Origin: CAWCKS01 sp963763485
GTDB lineage: Bacteria; Pseudomonadota; Alphaproteobacteria; Rhizobiales; Xanthobacteraceae
DNA length: 64,000 bases
Direction: 5' to 3'
Assembly (NCBI GenBank): GCA_963763485.1
Contig: CAVXOW010000009.1
Coordinates: 444,225-508,224 of the forward strand
Shown here: positions 8,722-15,947 of the stretch, piece by piece
Position numbering within the stretch: position 1 is the first letter of the stretch
How the letters are laid out: every line of letters starts with the position of its first letter
The notes under the pieces: generated by a model
Database searches by the model: none
The model's input: the letters and a program-made list of their open reading frames with translations, nothing else
What the model was told of the DNA's origin: nothing
Translations under genes and position numbers: made by a program

Positions 8722-9345
8722 ATGTCCGAGCACGATCATCACCACGACCACGATCACTCCGACCTGTCGGAGACCGAGCTGCGGGTACGCGCGCTCGAAA
8801 CCATCCTCACTGAAAAAGGCTATGTCGATCCGGCGGCGCTTGATCTCTTGATCGAGACCTATGAAAAGAAGGTCGGCCCGCGCAACGGCGCCCGTGTCGT
8901 CGCACGCGCGTGGGCCGATGCGTCCTATCGCGAACGCCTGCTGAAAGACGCGACGTCCGCGATCCGCGAGCTCGGTTATGCCGGGCGCCAGGGTGAGCAC
9001 ATCGTCGCGGTCGAGAACACGCCCGAGACCCACAACATGGTCGTGTGCACGCTGTGCTCCTGCTACCCGTGGCCGGTCTTGGGCCTGCCGCCGGTGTGGT
9101 ACAAGTCGGCGCCGTATCGCTCGCGCGCGGTCAACGATCCACGCGGCGTGCTGCGCGATTTCGGCGTGACGCTGCCCGAGACGACAAAGGTCCGCATCTG
9201 GGATTCGACGGCGGAAATCCGCTACATCGTGCTGCCGATGCAGCCCGGCGGCACCAGAGGCTGGAGCGAGGACAAGCTCGCCGATCTCGTCACCCGTGAC
9301 AGCATGATCGGCACGGGCCTGCCGAAACAGCCGGGCAGCACCTGA
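8722..9345 (+). CDS. nthA: Nitrile hydratase alpha subunit, cobalt type
   Basis: A 207-residue alpha subunit that turns nitriles into amides in the cytoplasm with the beta subunit. The metal site VCTLCSCYPWP (about residues 109-119) has Thr between the first two positions, the signature of cobalt rather than iron enzymes (CSLCSC). The three Cys bind Co(III); two are normally oxidised. The N-terminus is unusual: ten of residues 4-13 are His or Asp, a likely metal-binding tail. The stop overlaps the beta start (TGATG). No amidase lies nearby. Confidence 0.95.
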   Translation: MSEHDHHHDHDHSDLSETELRVRALETILTEKGYVDPAALDLLIETYEKKVGPRNGARVVARAWADASYRERLLKDATSAIRELGYAGRQGEHIVAVENTPETHNMVVCTLCSCYPWPVLGLPPVWYKSAPYRSRAVNDPRGVLRDFGVTLPETTKVRIWDSTAEIRYIVLPMQPGGTRGWSEDKLADLVTRDSMIGTGLPKQPGST

Positions 9346-10004
9346 TGGACGGCGCGCACGACATGGGCGGCGTCACGGGCTTTGGCCAGGTGCAGCCGGA
9401 GCCGAACGAGCCGGTATTCCACGGCGAGTGGGAACGCCGCGCCTTTGCATTGACGCTTGCGATGGCGCCGCCCGGGCAGTGGAACATCGACATGTCGCGG
9501 TTCGCGCGCGAGAACCGCCCGCGCGACGATTACCTGAGCAAGAGCTATTACCAGATCTGGTTGGCCGGCCTCGAGCGGCTGATGATCGAGCGCGGGCTCG
9601 TTGCAGCCGATGAGGTCGACGCTGGTCGCGTGCTGCATCCCGTAAAACCGGTCGAGCGGACACTGACGCCCGAGCGTGTCGCGACTACGCTCGGCCGCGG
9701 CGGTCCCACCGAGCGCGAGCCGACGGCGTCGGCCAAGTTCAAGATCGGCGATCGCGTCCGCGCCAAGAATATCCATCCGCCGACCCACACACGGCTGCCG
9801 CACTACGTGCGCGGCCACCTCGGCACCATCGAGCTGGTCCACGGCTGCCACGTGTTTCCCGACACCAATGCGCAGGGGCAGGGCGAGAACCCGCAGTGGC
9901 TTTATACGGTGCGTTTCGATGGCCGCGATCTGTGGGGCGAGGGGAGTGATCCCACGATCACGGTGTCAGTCGATGCGTTCGAGCCGTATCTGGAATCTCC
10001 CTGA
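9345..10004 (+). CDS. nthB: Nitrile hydratase beta subunit
   Basis: A 219-residue beta subunit of family length. MDGAHDMGGVTGFGQV at the start is the family signature, and the C-terminal SH3-like barrel includes FKIGDRVRAKNIHPPTHTRLPHYVRG (given here in part as KIGDRVRAKN). Conserved Arg residues of the beta chain contact the oxidised Cys of the alpha chain. It is coupled by one-base overlaps to alpha and to the activator gene, which should keep subunit ratios equal. Confidence 0.95.
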   Translation: MDGAHDMGGVTGFGQVQPEPNEPVFHGEWERRAFALTLAMAPPGQWNIDMSRFARENRPRDDYLSKSYYQIWLAGLERLMIERGLVAADEVDAGRVLHPVKPVERTLTPERVATTLGRGGPTEREPTASAKFKIGDRVRAKNIHPPTHTRLPHYVRGHLGTIELVHGCHVFPDTNAQGQGENPQWLYTVRFDGRDLWGEGSDPTITVSVDAFEPYLESP

Positions 10005-10390
10005 TGCCGTTGAATCCGCAAACCGCGATGCGCGCGGCGATCGCGGTGCCCGGCGTTCCGCGCGATGCCGACGGTCCGGTGTTCCGCGAGCCGTGGCAGG
10101 CACGCGCGTTTGCGCTGGCGCTGGCGCTGCATGAGGCCGGCCTGTTCACCTGGAATGAGTGGGCCGCGACGCTCGCGGAAGAAATCAAACACGCACAGGC
10201 CGCCGGCGACGCCGACACCGGCGAGACTTATTACAACCACTGGCTCGCGACGCTGGAAAAGCTGATCGCAGCGAAAGGCACCGCATCACCCGACCTGCAG
10301 CGCCGCTACCGCGACGCCTGGGACCACGCCGCCGACCGCACCCCGCACGGCCAGCCGATCGAGCTGAGGTCGGAGGATTTCCAAGCGTAG
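10004..10390 (+). CDS. Nitrile hydratase activator (cobalt-insertion accessory protein)
   Basis: A 128-residue protein that resembles the N-terminal half of the beta subunit (GPVFREPWQARAFALALAL, compare beta FHGEWERRAFAL). Such accessory proteins (P14K, NhlE type) form a complex with alpha and carry out self-subunit swapping for cobalt insertion and Cys oxidation. Its place directly after beta, overlapping by one base, is standard for cobalt-type operons. Confidence 0.88.
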   Translation: MPLNPQTAMRAAIAVPGVPRDADGPVFREPWQARAFALALALHEAGLFTWNEWAATLAEEIKHAQAAGDADTGETYYNHWLATLEKLIAAKGTASPDLQRRYRDAWDHAADRTPHGQPIELRSEDFQA

Positions 10391-10405
10391 GCCTTCCTCC
10401 GATCC

Positions 10406-10540
10406 GTCATCCTGAGGTGCCCGCGCTTCTACGGCGTTGCCTCTCGTGAGGCGGTTGCGTACGCGGGCCTCGAAGGATGAGCGGCCCGGGCCGTCGCCCT
10501 TCGAGGGCCGCGCTGTGCGCGGCCACCTCAGGGTGACGGA
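10406..10540. repeat. Extragenic palindromic repeat, rhizobial type
   Basis: Begins GTCATCCTGAGGTGCCCGC and ends CACCTCAGGGTGACGGA, so the ends are inverted copies; the inner part has GGGCCTCGAAGG and CCTTCGAGGGCC. It is related to the repeat at 8560 and lies between the nitrile hydratase operon and the convergent hydrolase, where it may act as a two-way terminator. Confidence 0.75.
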
Positions 10541-10564
10541 GCTGCGGTCGGGGATCGCAGCCCA

Positions 10565-11485
10565 TCACAGCACCTCTCTAAAAAACCCCAGCGCGGCCCG
10601 TGTCGCTTCGCCGCGTTTGCAGCAATAGAGATCGCAGTGCCCGCCGCGCAAAATCTTCAGGCGCTTCGGCTCGTGCGCGTGATTGTAGGCTTCGAGAATT
10701 TCGTCGGTCGGCGTCGTTGTGTCGTTGTCCATGGTGATCACAAGCAGCGGCGTCGGCGAAATCTGTGCGATGAACGCGCCAGGCTCGTAGGAGCGGTAAA
10801 GCTCGAGCGAGCGTAGCGTCATCTGGTTGCCCCAGTTTTTCAGGCTTGAAGGCGGCGTCGCGCGGATCCACTCGACGCCGGAATTGCCCGGCGCTGCGGT
10901 ATCCAAAACGATGTCGGAGCGCTTGAAATCCTCATCGGTTAGCGCCATCTGCCGGACCAGCTTCGGCGTCGCGCCCTTGAACACGGCGTCGCGATCGTCC
11001 GAAAAACGCTTTGCCATCTCGCCCCAGCTGTCGCCGGGAAAACGGCGCAGCGACGTGCGCCAGCCGCTGATGGTGGCACCCTGCGACACCACCGCGCGGA
11101 TGCGGCGGTCGGTTGCGGCCATGACCAGCGCATGGCCGCCCGAATAGCTGGTGCCCCAGATGCCGAGCCTGACGCCGTCGACGCCGGCGAGGTTGCGCGC
11201 ATAGGTCACGACCTCGCGGCAGTCGGAGATCTGCTGCCAGGGATCGATGTGATGGCGCGGCAAGCCCTCGCTCGTGCCGAGGCAGCGGTGATCGTAGACG
11301 ATGCAGTTGAACCCGCCGCCGGCAAAGCTTTCTGCGATCAGGTCGAGCTGCATCTCCTTCACCGCGCCAAAGCCATGGCTCATCACGATCACGGGTGCAT
11401 TCGCCGTGCCGGGGGCATAGTGCCAGCCGTGCAAGGCCACACCGTCAGGCATTTTGATCTCGATATCGCGGCGCTCGACCGTCAT
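10565..11485 (-). CDS. Alpha/beta hydrolase (DUF-type serine hydrolase)
   Basis: A 306-residue hydrolase. It has MSHGFGAVKEMQ near residue 35, a Ser nucleophile in GTSYSGG (about 110), an Asp in MDNDTTTP and a His in GGHCDLY. It resembles the X-prolyl peptidase/acetylxylan esterase-like group; the substrate is unknown. The ATG at 11485 is the real start: the open frame runs further upstream only through the antisense strand of tRNA-Gly, giving the well-known artefact peptide. Convergent to the nitrile hydratase operon. Confidence 0.85.
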   Translation of the reverse strand: MTVERRDIEIKMPDGVALHGWHYAPGTANAPVIVMSHGFGAVKEMQLDLIAESFAGGGFNCIVYDHRCLGTSEGLPRHHIDPWQQISDCREVVTYARNLAGVDGVRLGIWGTSYSGGHALVMAATDRRIRAVVSQGATISGWRTSLRRFPGDSWGEMAKRFSDDRDAVFKGATPKLVRQMALTDEDFKRSDIVLDTAAPGNSGVEWIRATPPSSLKNWGNQMTLRSLELYRSYEPGAFIAQISPTPLLVITMDNDTTTPTDEILEAYNHAHEPKRLKILRGGHCDLYCCKRGEATRAALGFFREVL

Positions 11486-11503
11486 TTTGGTCCCGTTTGT
11501 TGG

Positions 11504-11573
11504 CGCATGTCCCGGAAAAGCATGTCCTCGACTTGATCGGGGATGGTCACCGGTTTTCCGAAAAGGACATGCG
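11504..11573. repeat. Variant of the GGAAAAG/TTTTCC palindromic repeat
   Basis: Arms CGCATGTCC and GGACATGCG enclose a second pair, CCGGAAAAG and GGTTTTCCG. It is a diverged member of the family also present at 29355 and 32256. It sits between the hydrolase start and tRNA-Gly. Confidence 0.65.
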
Positions 11574-11623
11574 TAAACCTGATGTTGAGAGGAGAGGGGC
11601 CGCATGCTATTCGACCTTGCGGC

Positions 11624-11697
11624 GCGGGTGTAGCTCAATGGTAGAGCAGCAGCCTTCCAAGCTGAATACGAGGGTTCGATTCCCTTCACCCGCTCCA
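11624..11697 (+). tRNA. tRNA-Gly (anticodon TCC)
   Basis: A full cloverleaf with encoded CCA. The acceptor GCGGGTG pairs with CACCCGC, the D stem is GCTC/GAGC, the anticodon loop CTTCCAA gives TCC (reads GGA), and the T arm is AGGGTTCGATTCCCT. The broken integrase gene ends about 105 bases after the 3' end, the usual place for an element integrated at a tRNA. No second copy of the 3' end was found in the window. Confidence 0.97.
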
Positions 11698-11801
11698 GCT
11701 ACTTCAATAGCTTAACCTGCGAACAACTCCTACTTCCGACAAACCGCGGCTGAACACTTCCGACAAATCTTCGCCGTCTGTTCGCAGCGCTCGATTGAAG
11801 C

Positions 11802-13062
11802 TCATGCTTTCGCACCGCGCCTGTTGATCCGCTTCAACTGTGTGGCTCGCTTGCCCTCGTCGTTGCCGTGGAGGTAGTTCCCCATGGCCTTGGTTGACGA
11901 CCATTGACCTTTCTTCATCAACTCCAGTTCGGTCAAACCTGACCCCATCGAACTCGGTCGCACCACCATGGCGGCCGAACGAGGTGAAGGTCAGCTTCTG
12001 GGGCCCGTCCGCGCCGATGACTCGGAGCAAGCCAGCCGAGTCGATGATCTCCCGGCACTTGCGTTCGACCTGAGTTAGTTGCTCGTCCTTGCCGACCCAC
12101 GAACGGCCGGTGCCGTCCCTGCGAAGCATAAGGCCGACGGTTGGCCGCTTGGCCTTGATCTCATCCAGTTCTTTTATAAGCGTCGGGTAAAGCGGGTCCC
12201 CGTTGGCGTCGAACAGCGGCTCCCATTCTCCCGTGCCGGTTTTCCAGTTAATGACGTAGATGTGGTTCGGCCGGTCCGCCGGCCTGTAGTGCTTCACTTC
12301 GAAACGAATGAAGATGTGCGCCTTTCGCTGCAGTAACTCCCAGCCCATCATGGCCGCGGTCGCCAGTGATGGATAGCCCATCTCAATCGCCTTGGCGCGG
12401 AAGGTCATCAACTGCTCGAAGGTCGCGTGAGGAGTCTCGCGCGTGTCGCCCGCCACCAGTCCCATCTTCTCAAACGGATTCTTTAGCGGAAACACACCGG
12501 GGTTGGCGCGGGAGACCGTGTTCCACGCGTTGCGTGCGGTCTTCATCGCGTGATTGGACGTGGTGCGTCGCTCGACTCGCTCGCCGTCGACATCCTTGTA
12601 GAGCAGCTTTTTGAACAGATCGTCGACGAACGCAGTGTCGATGCTACCGACACGGCGTGTTCCTAGCCGCTTGCCGTCCTTCAAAACGTAATCGGCGATC
12701 ATACCAATTCCGGTCTCATGTACTCGGCACTGACCGGGACTGTGCGGGCGCGGCCGCTTCGCGGTTTTCTCTTTCCACGTCTTGCGAAATTCATCGAACA
12801 TCCAGTCAATCGATCCGGTGATGACGCCGACGTCGGGCCTGCCGTCGCTACCGCCAGTGCGCCAGCTGTCAAAGGCCGGTAACAACACGAACTCGGCGCG
12901 TCGCACCGCTTGGGCGTGGTCCGTTCCAAGTGGCTCGTTCTTGACGGAGCAGCCGTTCTTGCGCGCCCACGTCGGCACGTCGAAGAAATAGAACCAGCGG
13001 CCGCCCCATGGCTTGCGCCGTACATAGCGGGGCAGGGGCAGTGCAGAACGCGGCGGCTTCAT
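11802..13062 (-). pseudogene. int: Tyrosine-type integrase, frameshifted before the active-site Tyr
   Basis: A rhizobial-type site-specific recombinase of about 419 residues next to tRNA-Gly. The core-binding part is intact, and the catalytic region includes WELLQRKAHIF and FTSFGRHGG (the HxxR-like box). After ATEFD the frame breaks at a run of four bases (11943-11946, CCCC on the plus strand). In the next frame the sequence continues as SGLTELELMKKGQWSSTKAM, then GNYLHGNDEGKRATQ, which supplies the nucleophile Tyr, and stops at 11802. As written, the 452-residue product would end with a nonsense tail and lack Tyr. One extra base is enough to explain it. Confidence 0.85.
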
Positions 13063-13250
13063 AACAACCTTCTCAATTGCTCAGCTGTTTCAATGTTATC
13101 GCACACGGATTCTTTGTTCTCGGTGACGTCAATTTTGATCGTGCCGTTCGGACCCACCTCGACATTTCGGATGTGCAAGCCGACCGATTAAATCGACCTG
13201 AGCGCTCGCTCGATCTCGGAGGGCTTGACACGCCAGTGGCCTGAACTCAT
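13059..13250 (-). pseudogene. Small integrase-operon protein with in-frame stop
   Basis: A 63-codon frame, MSSGHWRVKPSEIERALRSI, stop (TAA at 13188-13190), then SVGLHIRNVEVGPNGTIKI and on to a TGA that overlaps the integrase ATG. The parts before and after the stop are in the same frame and together match the short protein that often precedes integrases in rhizobial elements, with a beta-strand pair near the end (VEVGPNGTIKI). So this looks like a true nonsense mutation, not an indel. Function unknown. Confidence 0.65.
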
Positions 13251-13882
13251 GCGACGCCTCTTCGTCGTTGCTTCGCCGCTCGCTTGAACTTTGGCTTTCC
13301 GGTTACGTCAATCGCCAAATCTTCGGGCTGCGGATGAAAGTGCGCGAGGCATTCATGAAACCTGCGTAACTGCTCGCTCAAGTTCACCAGAATTACGCGG
13401 GTACCCAAAGCGCTCTGACCATCGAGTGCAAGGGTCAGGAGTCCGTCGAGTTTTTCGCGCGTTGTGTAGTTGATGTTAGTGATCTCGCCATCGGTGGTGA
13501 GCAACGGCACTCCTGCCAAGAGCAGCACCACGTCCTCCTTGTTAGGTTTGTCGTGCGTAGCTGCCCGCTCTGCCTCGGCAAAAATCTTACGCAGCCTGTT
13601 GTCCCAAAACTTTTCTATCAACCGCAAGATGACGCCGGGGGATACGCCGCATTAACTCAACTCACTAGCCAACACAACGCGATGCAACAAATCTGGTGTG
13701 TAAGAGAGCTTGCGGCCTTTCCCCGGCTGATTATCCGGCCCCAGCAGCCCACCACGCTGCCATGCGCCGTAGCGGCTGCGCATCGCGGGCACTTGGCCCG
13801 CCGCGATGTTATGCATCCGGGCCAGCGCGGCTTCGACAGTCTTGTAAGACACAGTGAAGCGAGGAAGCGGTGGTGAGGGCAT
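13247..13882 (-). pseudogene. MerR-like HTH regulator of the element, with in-frame stop
   Basis: A 211-codon frame interrupted by TAA at 13652-13654, reading on in the same frame as CGVSPGVILRLIEKFWDNRL. The N-terminal part has a MerR-like pattern: a helix-turn-helix (VEAALARMHNIAAG), then PGKGRKLSYTPDLLHRVVLA. Proteins of this form sit upstream of rhizobial integrases and probably control excision. The stop overlaps the small gene after it (ATGA), so three genes formed one operon. The part after the stop could start only at a weak TTG (13627). Confidence 0.6.
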
Positions 13883-13953
13883 TGCCGACCGTTACCGAGG
13901 TTTGCGGCATCTTGCCGGAGCTTACCTTGCTGGTCAATTGAAATATTGATTTT

Positions 13954-13974
13954 TACATTATAGAGAGTAATGTA
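13954..13974. promoter_or_regulatory. Dyad TACATTA-N7-TAATGTA, probable operator
   Basis: A perfect 7-bp inverted repeat with a 7-base spacer lies in an AT-rich gap between the leftward integrase operon and the rightward genes; a third half-site TACATT follows at 13979-13984. The place fits a repressor site governing both directions. The binding protein may be the broken regulator. Confidence 0.55.
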
Positions 13975-14005
13975 TGTTTTACATTCCTCGTGGAGGGGAA
14001 CGCCC

Positions 14006-14284
14006 ATGCAGCGAAAATCCACTGAGCAACGCCAGCTCGACGTTCTTTTCGTAGCGAAAGCGTTGGCTGGATTCATCTTCGGCGATGAGGAGCAGTGGCG
14101 TCGCGTCTACATGCTCAAATCCGAACTCGGGCTGTTCAAAATCCGCGAACAGATTTGCGGCCGACCGGCGACCATCAGCCAGCGGATAGCAGCGTGCGAA
14201 GCCGACAGCACGTCACAAAGGGCGGTTGGCTTGGGCGCGGCGAAGCCGACAAGGTACAGCGATCGCGGTACTCAAAAAGCTTAG
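14006..14284 (+). CDS. Hypothetical protein of the integrative element
   Basis: A 92-residue basic protein with a likely three-helix core (TEQRQLDVLFVAKALAGFIF, then EQWRRVYMLKSELGLFKIRE). The ATG has a strong GGAGGGG 8 bases upstream. I do not recognise the family. It is the first rightward gene after the control region, directly before the methyltransferase gene, so it may be an early regulatory or accessory protein. Confidence 0.6.
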   Translation: MQRKSTEQRQLDVLFVAKALAGFIFGDEEQWRRVYMLKSELGLFKIREQICGRPATISQRIAACEADSTSQRAVGLGAAKPTRYSDRGTQKA

Positions 14285-14301
14285 CACACCCGGAGGTGAT
14301 T

Positions 14302-14967
14302 GTGTCGCGGGGTTGTTGTTCGCGCGTACCAGGCGACAAAGATTCGATCGAAACGTCGCAATCATTCGCTGGATTGCGCAATGACTACCGCGTCATCGCC
14401 GCCGACCTGCCATGGTGGTTTAAGTCGAATAGCGTCGGCAATCCTGGCCGCAACGCGTTGTGCCATTATCAATGTATGTCGCTCGCAGAGATCATGGCGC
14501 TGCCAGTCGGCTCAATCGCCGCAGATGACTGCGTGCGCTTCCTTTGGATCACCGGCCCGTTCTTGGCGATCGGCGCTCATGTCCCGGTTATGGATGCCTG
14601 GGGCTTCAAACCGAGCGGCATGGGTTTCGTGTGGATCAAGCTCAAACCAAATGCTGCGTCGGCCATGTTCCGCGAGTCCGACCTCGCAACGGGTACCGGC
14701 TTCACGACGCGTAAAAACGCCGAATATTGTTTGATCGGCAAACGCGGTCTCAGCGTTCGGCGGGATGCCGGCGTTCACGAAGTGATCATCGCTCCGCGTC
14801 GTGAACATTCGCGAAGGCCTGATCAATTTTATTCACGTGTCGAGCAATACGCTGAAGGCCCGTACTTGGACCTGTTCGCGCGGCAAACTAGACCCGGCTG
14901 GGATGCTTTTGGCAACGAGAAAACGAAATTCGACCCCTCCTCAACGCGCGCCGGTGATTGCAGATGA
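14302..14967 (+). CDS. MT-A70-family adenine methyltransferase, altered catalytic motif
   Basis: A 221-residue protein of the MT-A70 group, which methylates N6 of adenine in DNA or RNA. YRVIAADLPWWFKSN holds the catalytic motif, normally DPPW but here DLPW. FLWITGPFLAIGAHV, GFVWIKLK and EYCLIGKRG fit the SAM-dependent fold, and APRREHSRRPDQFYSRVEQ is the typical target-recognition end. A near-perfect GGAGGTGA lies 5 bases before the GTG start. Pro to Leu can come from one C-to-T change and may weaken activity. The stop overlaps the primase start (ATGA). Confidence 0.83.
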   Translation: MSRGCCSRVPGDKDSIETSQSFAGLRNDYRVIAADLPWWFKSNSVGNPGRNALCHYQCMSLAEIMALPVGSIAADDCVRFLWITGPFLAIGAHVPVMDAWGFKPSGMGFVWIKLKPNAASAMFRESDLATGTGFTTRKNAEYCLIGKRGLSVRRDAGVHEVIIAPRREHSRRPDQFYSRVEQYAEGPYLDLFARQTRPGWDAFGNEKTKFDPSSTRAGDCR

Positions 14968-15947
14968 CCGGCTCAAGCAATTCCATTCGACACAAAAGAC
15001 TAGATCAACGGGATCGCTCTGCGCTGCGTGATGTTTGCGCTGACATCATCAAATCGTTCCTTGGAGAACCGAACCGTAGATTGTCGAACAAGAGGCAGCT
15101 GCGATGGGGCCGGAAGGGCTCCTTCGTTCTGATTGTCGCTGGAGAAAAGAAAGGCCTGTGGTTCGATCACGAGAATGGAGTCGGGGGCGACATCATCAAT
15201 TTCCTGGCCAGGGATAACAACTGTTCGATCGCTGACGCGATCCGGCTCGCGCTGAGCTATCTGGGCTGCACAGAATCAGTCAGCCCAAAGAGATCGAGAC
15301 CGACAAAATCTGAGCTGGATGAGTCCGCTCGGATCAGTCGAGCACTCGAGATCTGGTCCGAAGTCCAGCCGCTCCGCGGATCGTTGGCAGAGCAATATCT
15401 CGAACATCGCGGGGTCTCGGTACCCGACAATTCACTCGAGGTGATCGGATTCCACCCGAACTGTCCGTTTGGCCGCCGGAAGGCGCCAGCATTGCTGGGC
15501 TTGATCCAGGACATCACGACTGGTGAACCCATCGGCATTCACCGGCGCGAATTGACGCCCAATGCTGTCGCCGTCGGAGCGCCGATGAGTCTCGGTGAGA
15601 AGAGCGGCGGCGTAATCAAGCTTTCGCCGATCGGTGATGCCGGCGAGCTCGCGATCGGCGAGGGTGTTGAAACCTGTCTCTCCGGAATGATGCTGGGCTT
15701 TAGCCCAGCTTGGTCAGCCATCGATGCAGGTGGGTTGGCGAGCTTCCCCGTCCTGGAGGAAGTCGGACGGCTCACAATTCTCGTGGACCACGACCAGAGC
15801 GGGACTGGGCAGGGTGCCGCCGCAAGCTGTCGCGAGCGCTGGTTATCCGCTGGAAAAGCCGTGCGCCGCGTAACACCGGAGACGATTGGCGATGATGCCA
15901 ACGATCTGTTGTTAGCGCAAATTCGCCAGGCGCGAGAGGATGCGTGA
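14964..15947 (+). CDS. Toprim-domain primase-like protein
   Basis: A 327-residue protein like the primases of plasmids, phages and integrative elements. The N-terminal zinc-finger-like DNA-binding part is degenerate (GRKGSFVLIVAGEKKGLW, FDHENGVGGDIINF). The Toprim catalytic region follows, with the Glu in AIGEGVETCLSG (about residue 233) and the acidic pair in ILVDHDQSGTG (about 275). It should make primers for replication of the element. It overlaps the methyltransferase gene and the helicase gene on either side (ATGA and 8 bases), so the three are one operon. Confidence 0.82.
   Translation: MTGSSNSIRHKRLDQRDRSALRDVCADIIKSFLGEPNRRLSNKRQLRWGRKGSFVLIVAGEKKGLWFDHENGVGGDIINFLARDNNCSIADAIRLALSYLGCTESVSPKRSRPTKSELDESARISRALEIWSEVQPLRGSLAEQYLEHRGVSVPDNSLEVIGFHPNCPFGRRKAPALLGLIQDITTGEPIGIHRRELTPNAVAVGAPMSLGEKSGGVIKLSPIGDAGELAIGEGVETCLSGMMLGFSPAWSAIDAGGLASFPVLEEVGRLTILVDHDQSGTGQGAAASCRERWLSAGKAVRRVTPETIGDDANDLLLAQIRQAREDA

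Noticed and set aside
11486..11689. N-terminal extension of the hydrolase gene, starting MKGIEPSYSAWKAAALPL
   Set aside because: It is the antisense translation of tRNA-Gly and its flank, a known artefact. The real start is the ATG at 11485.
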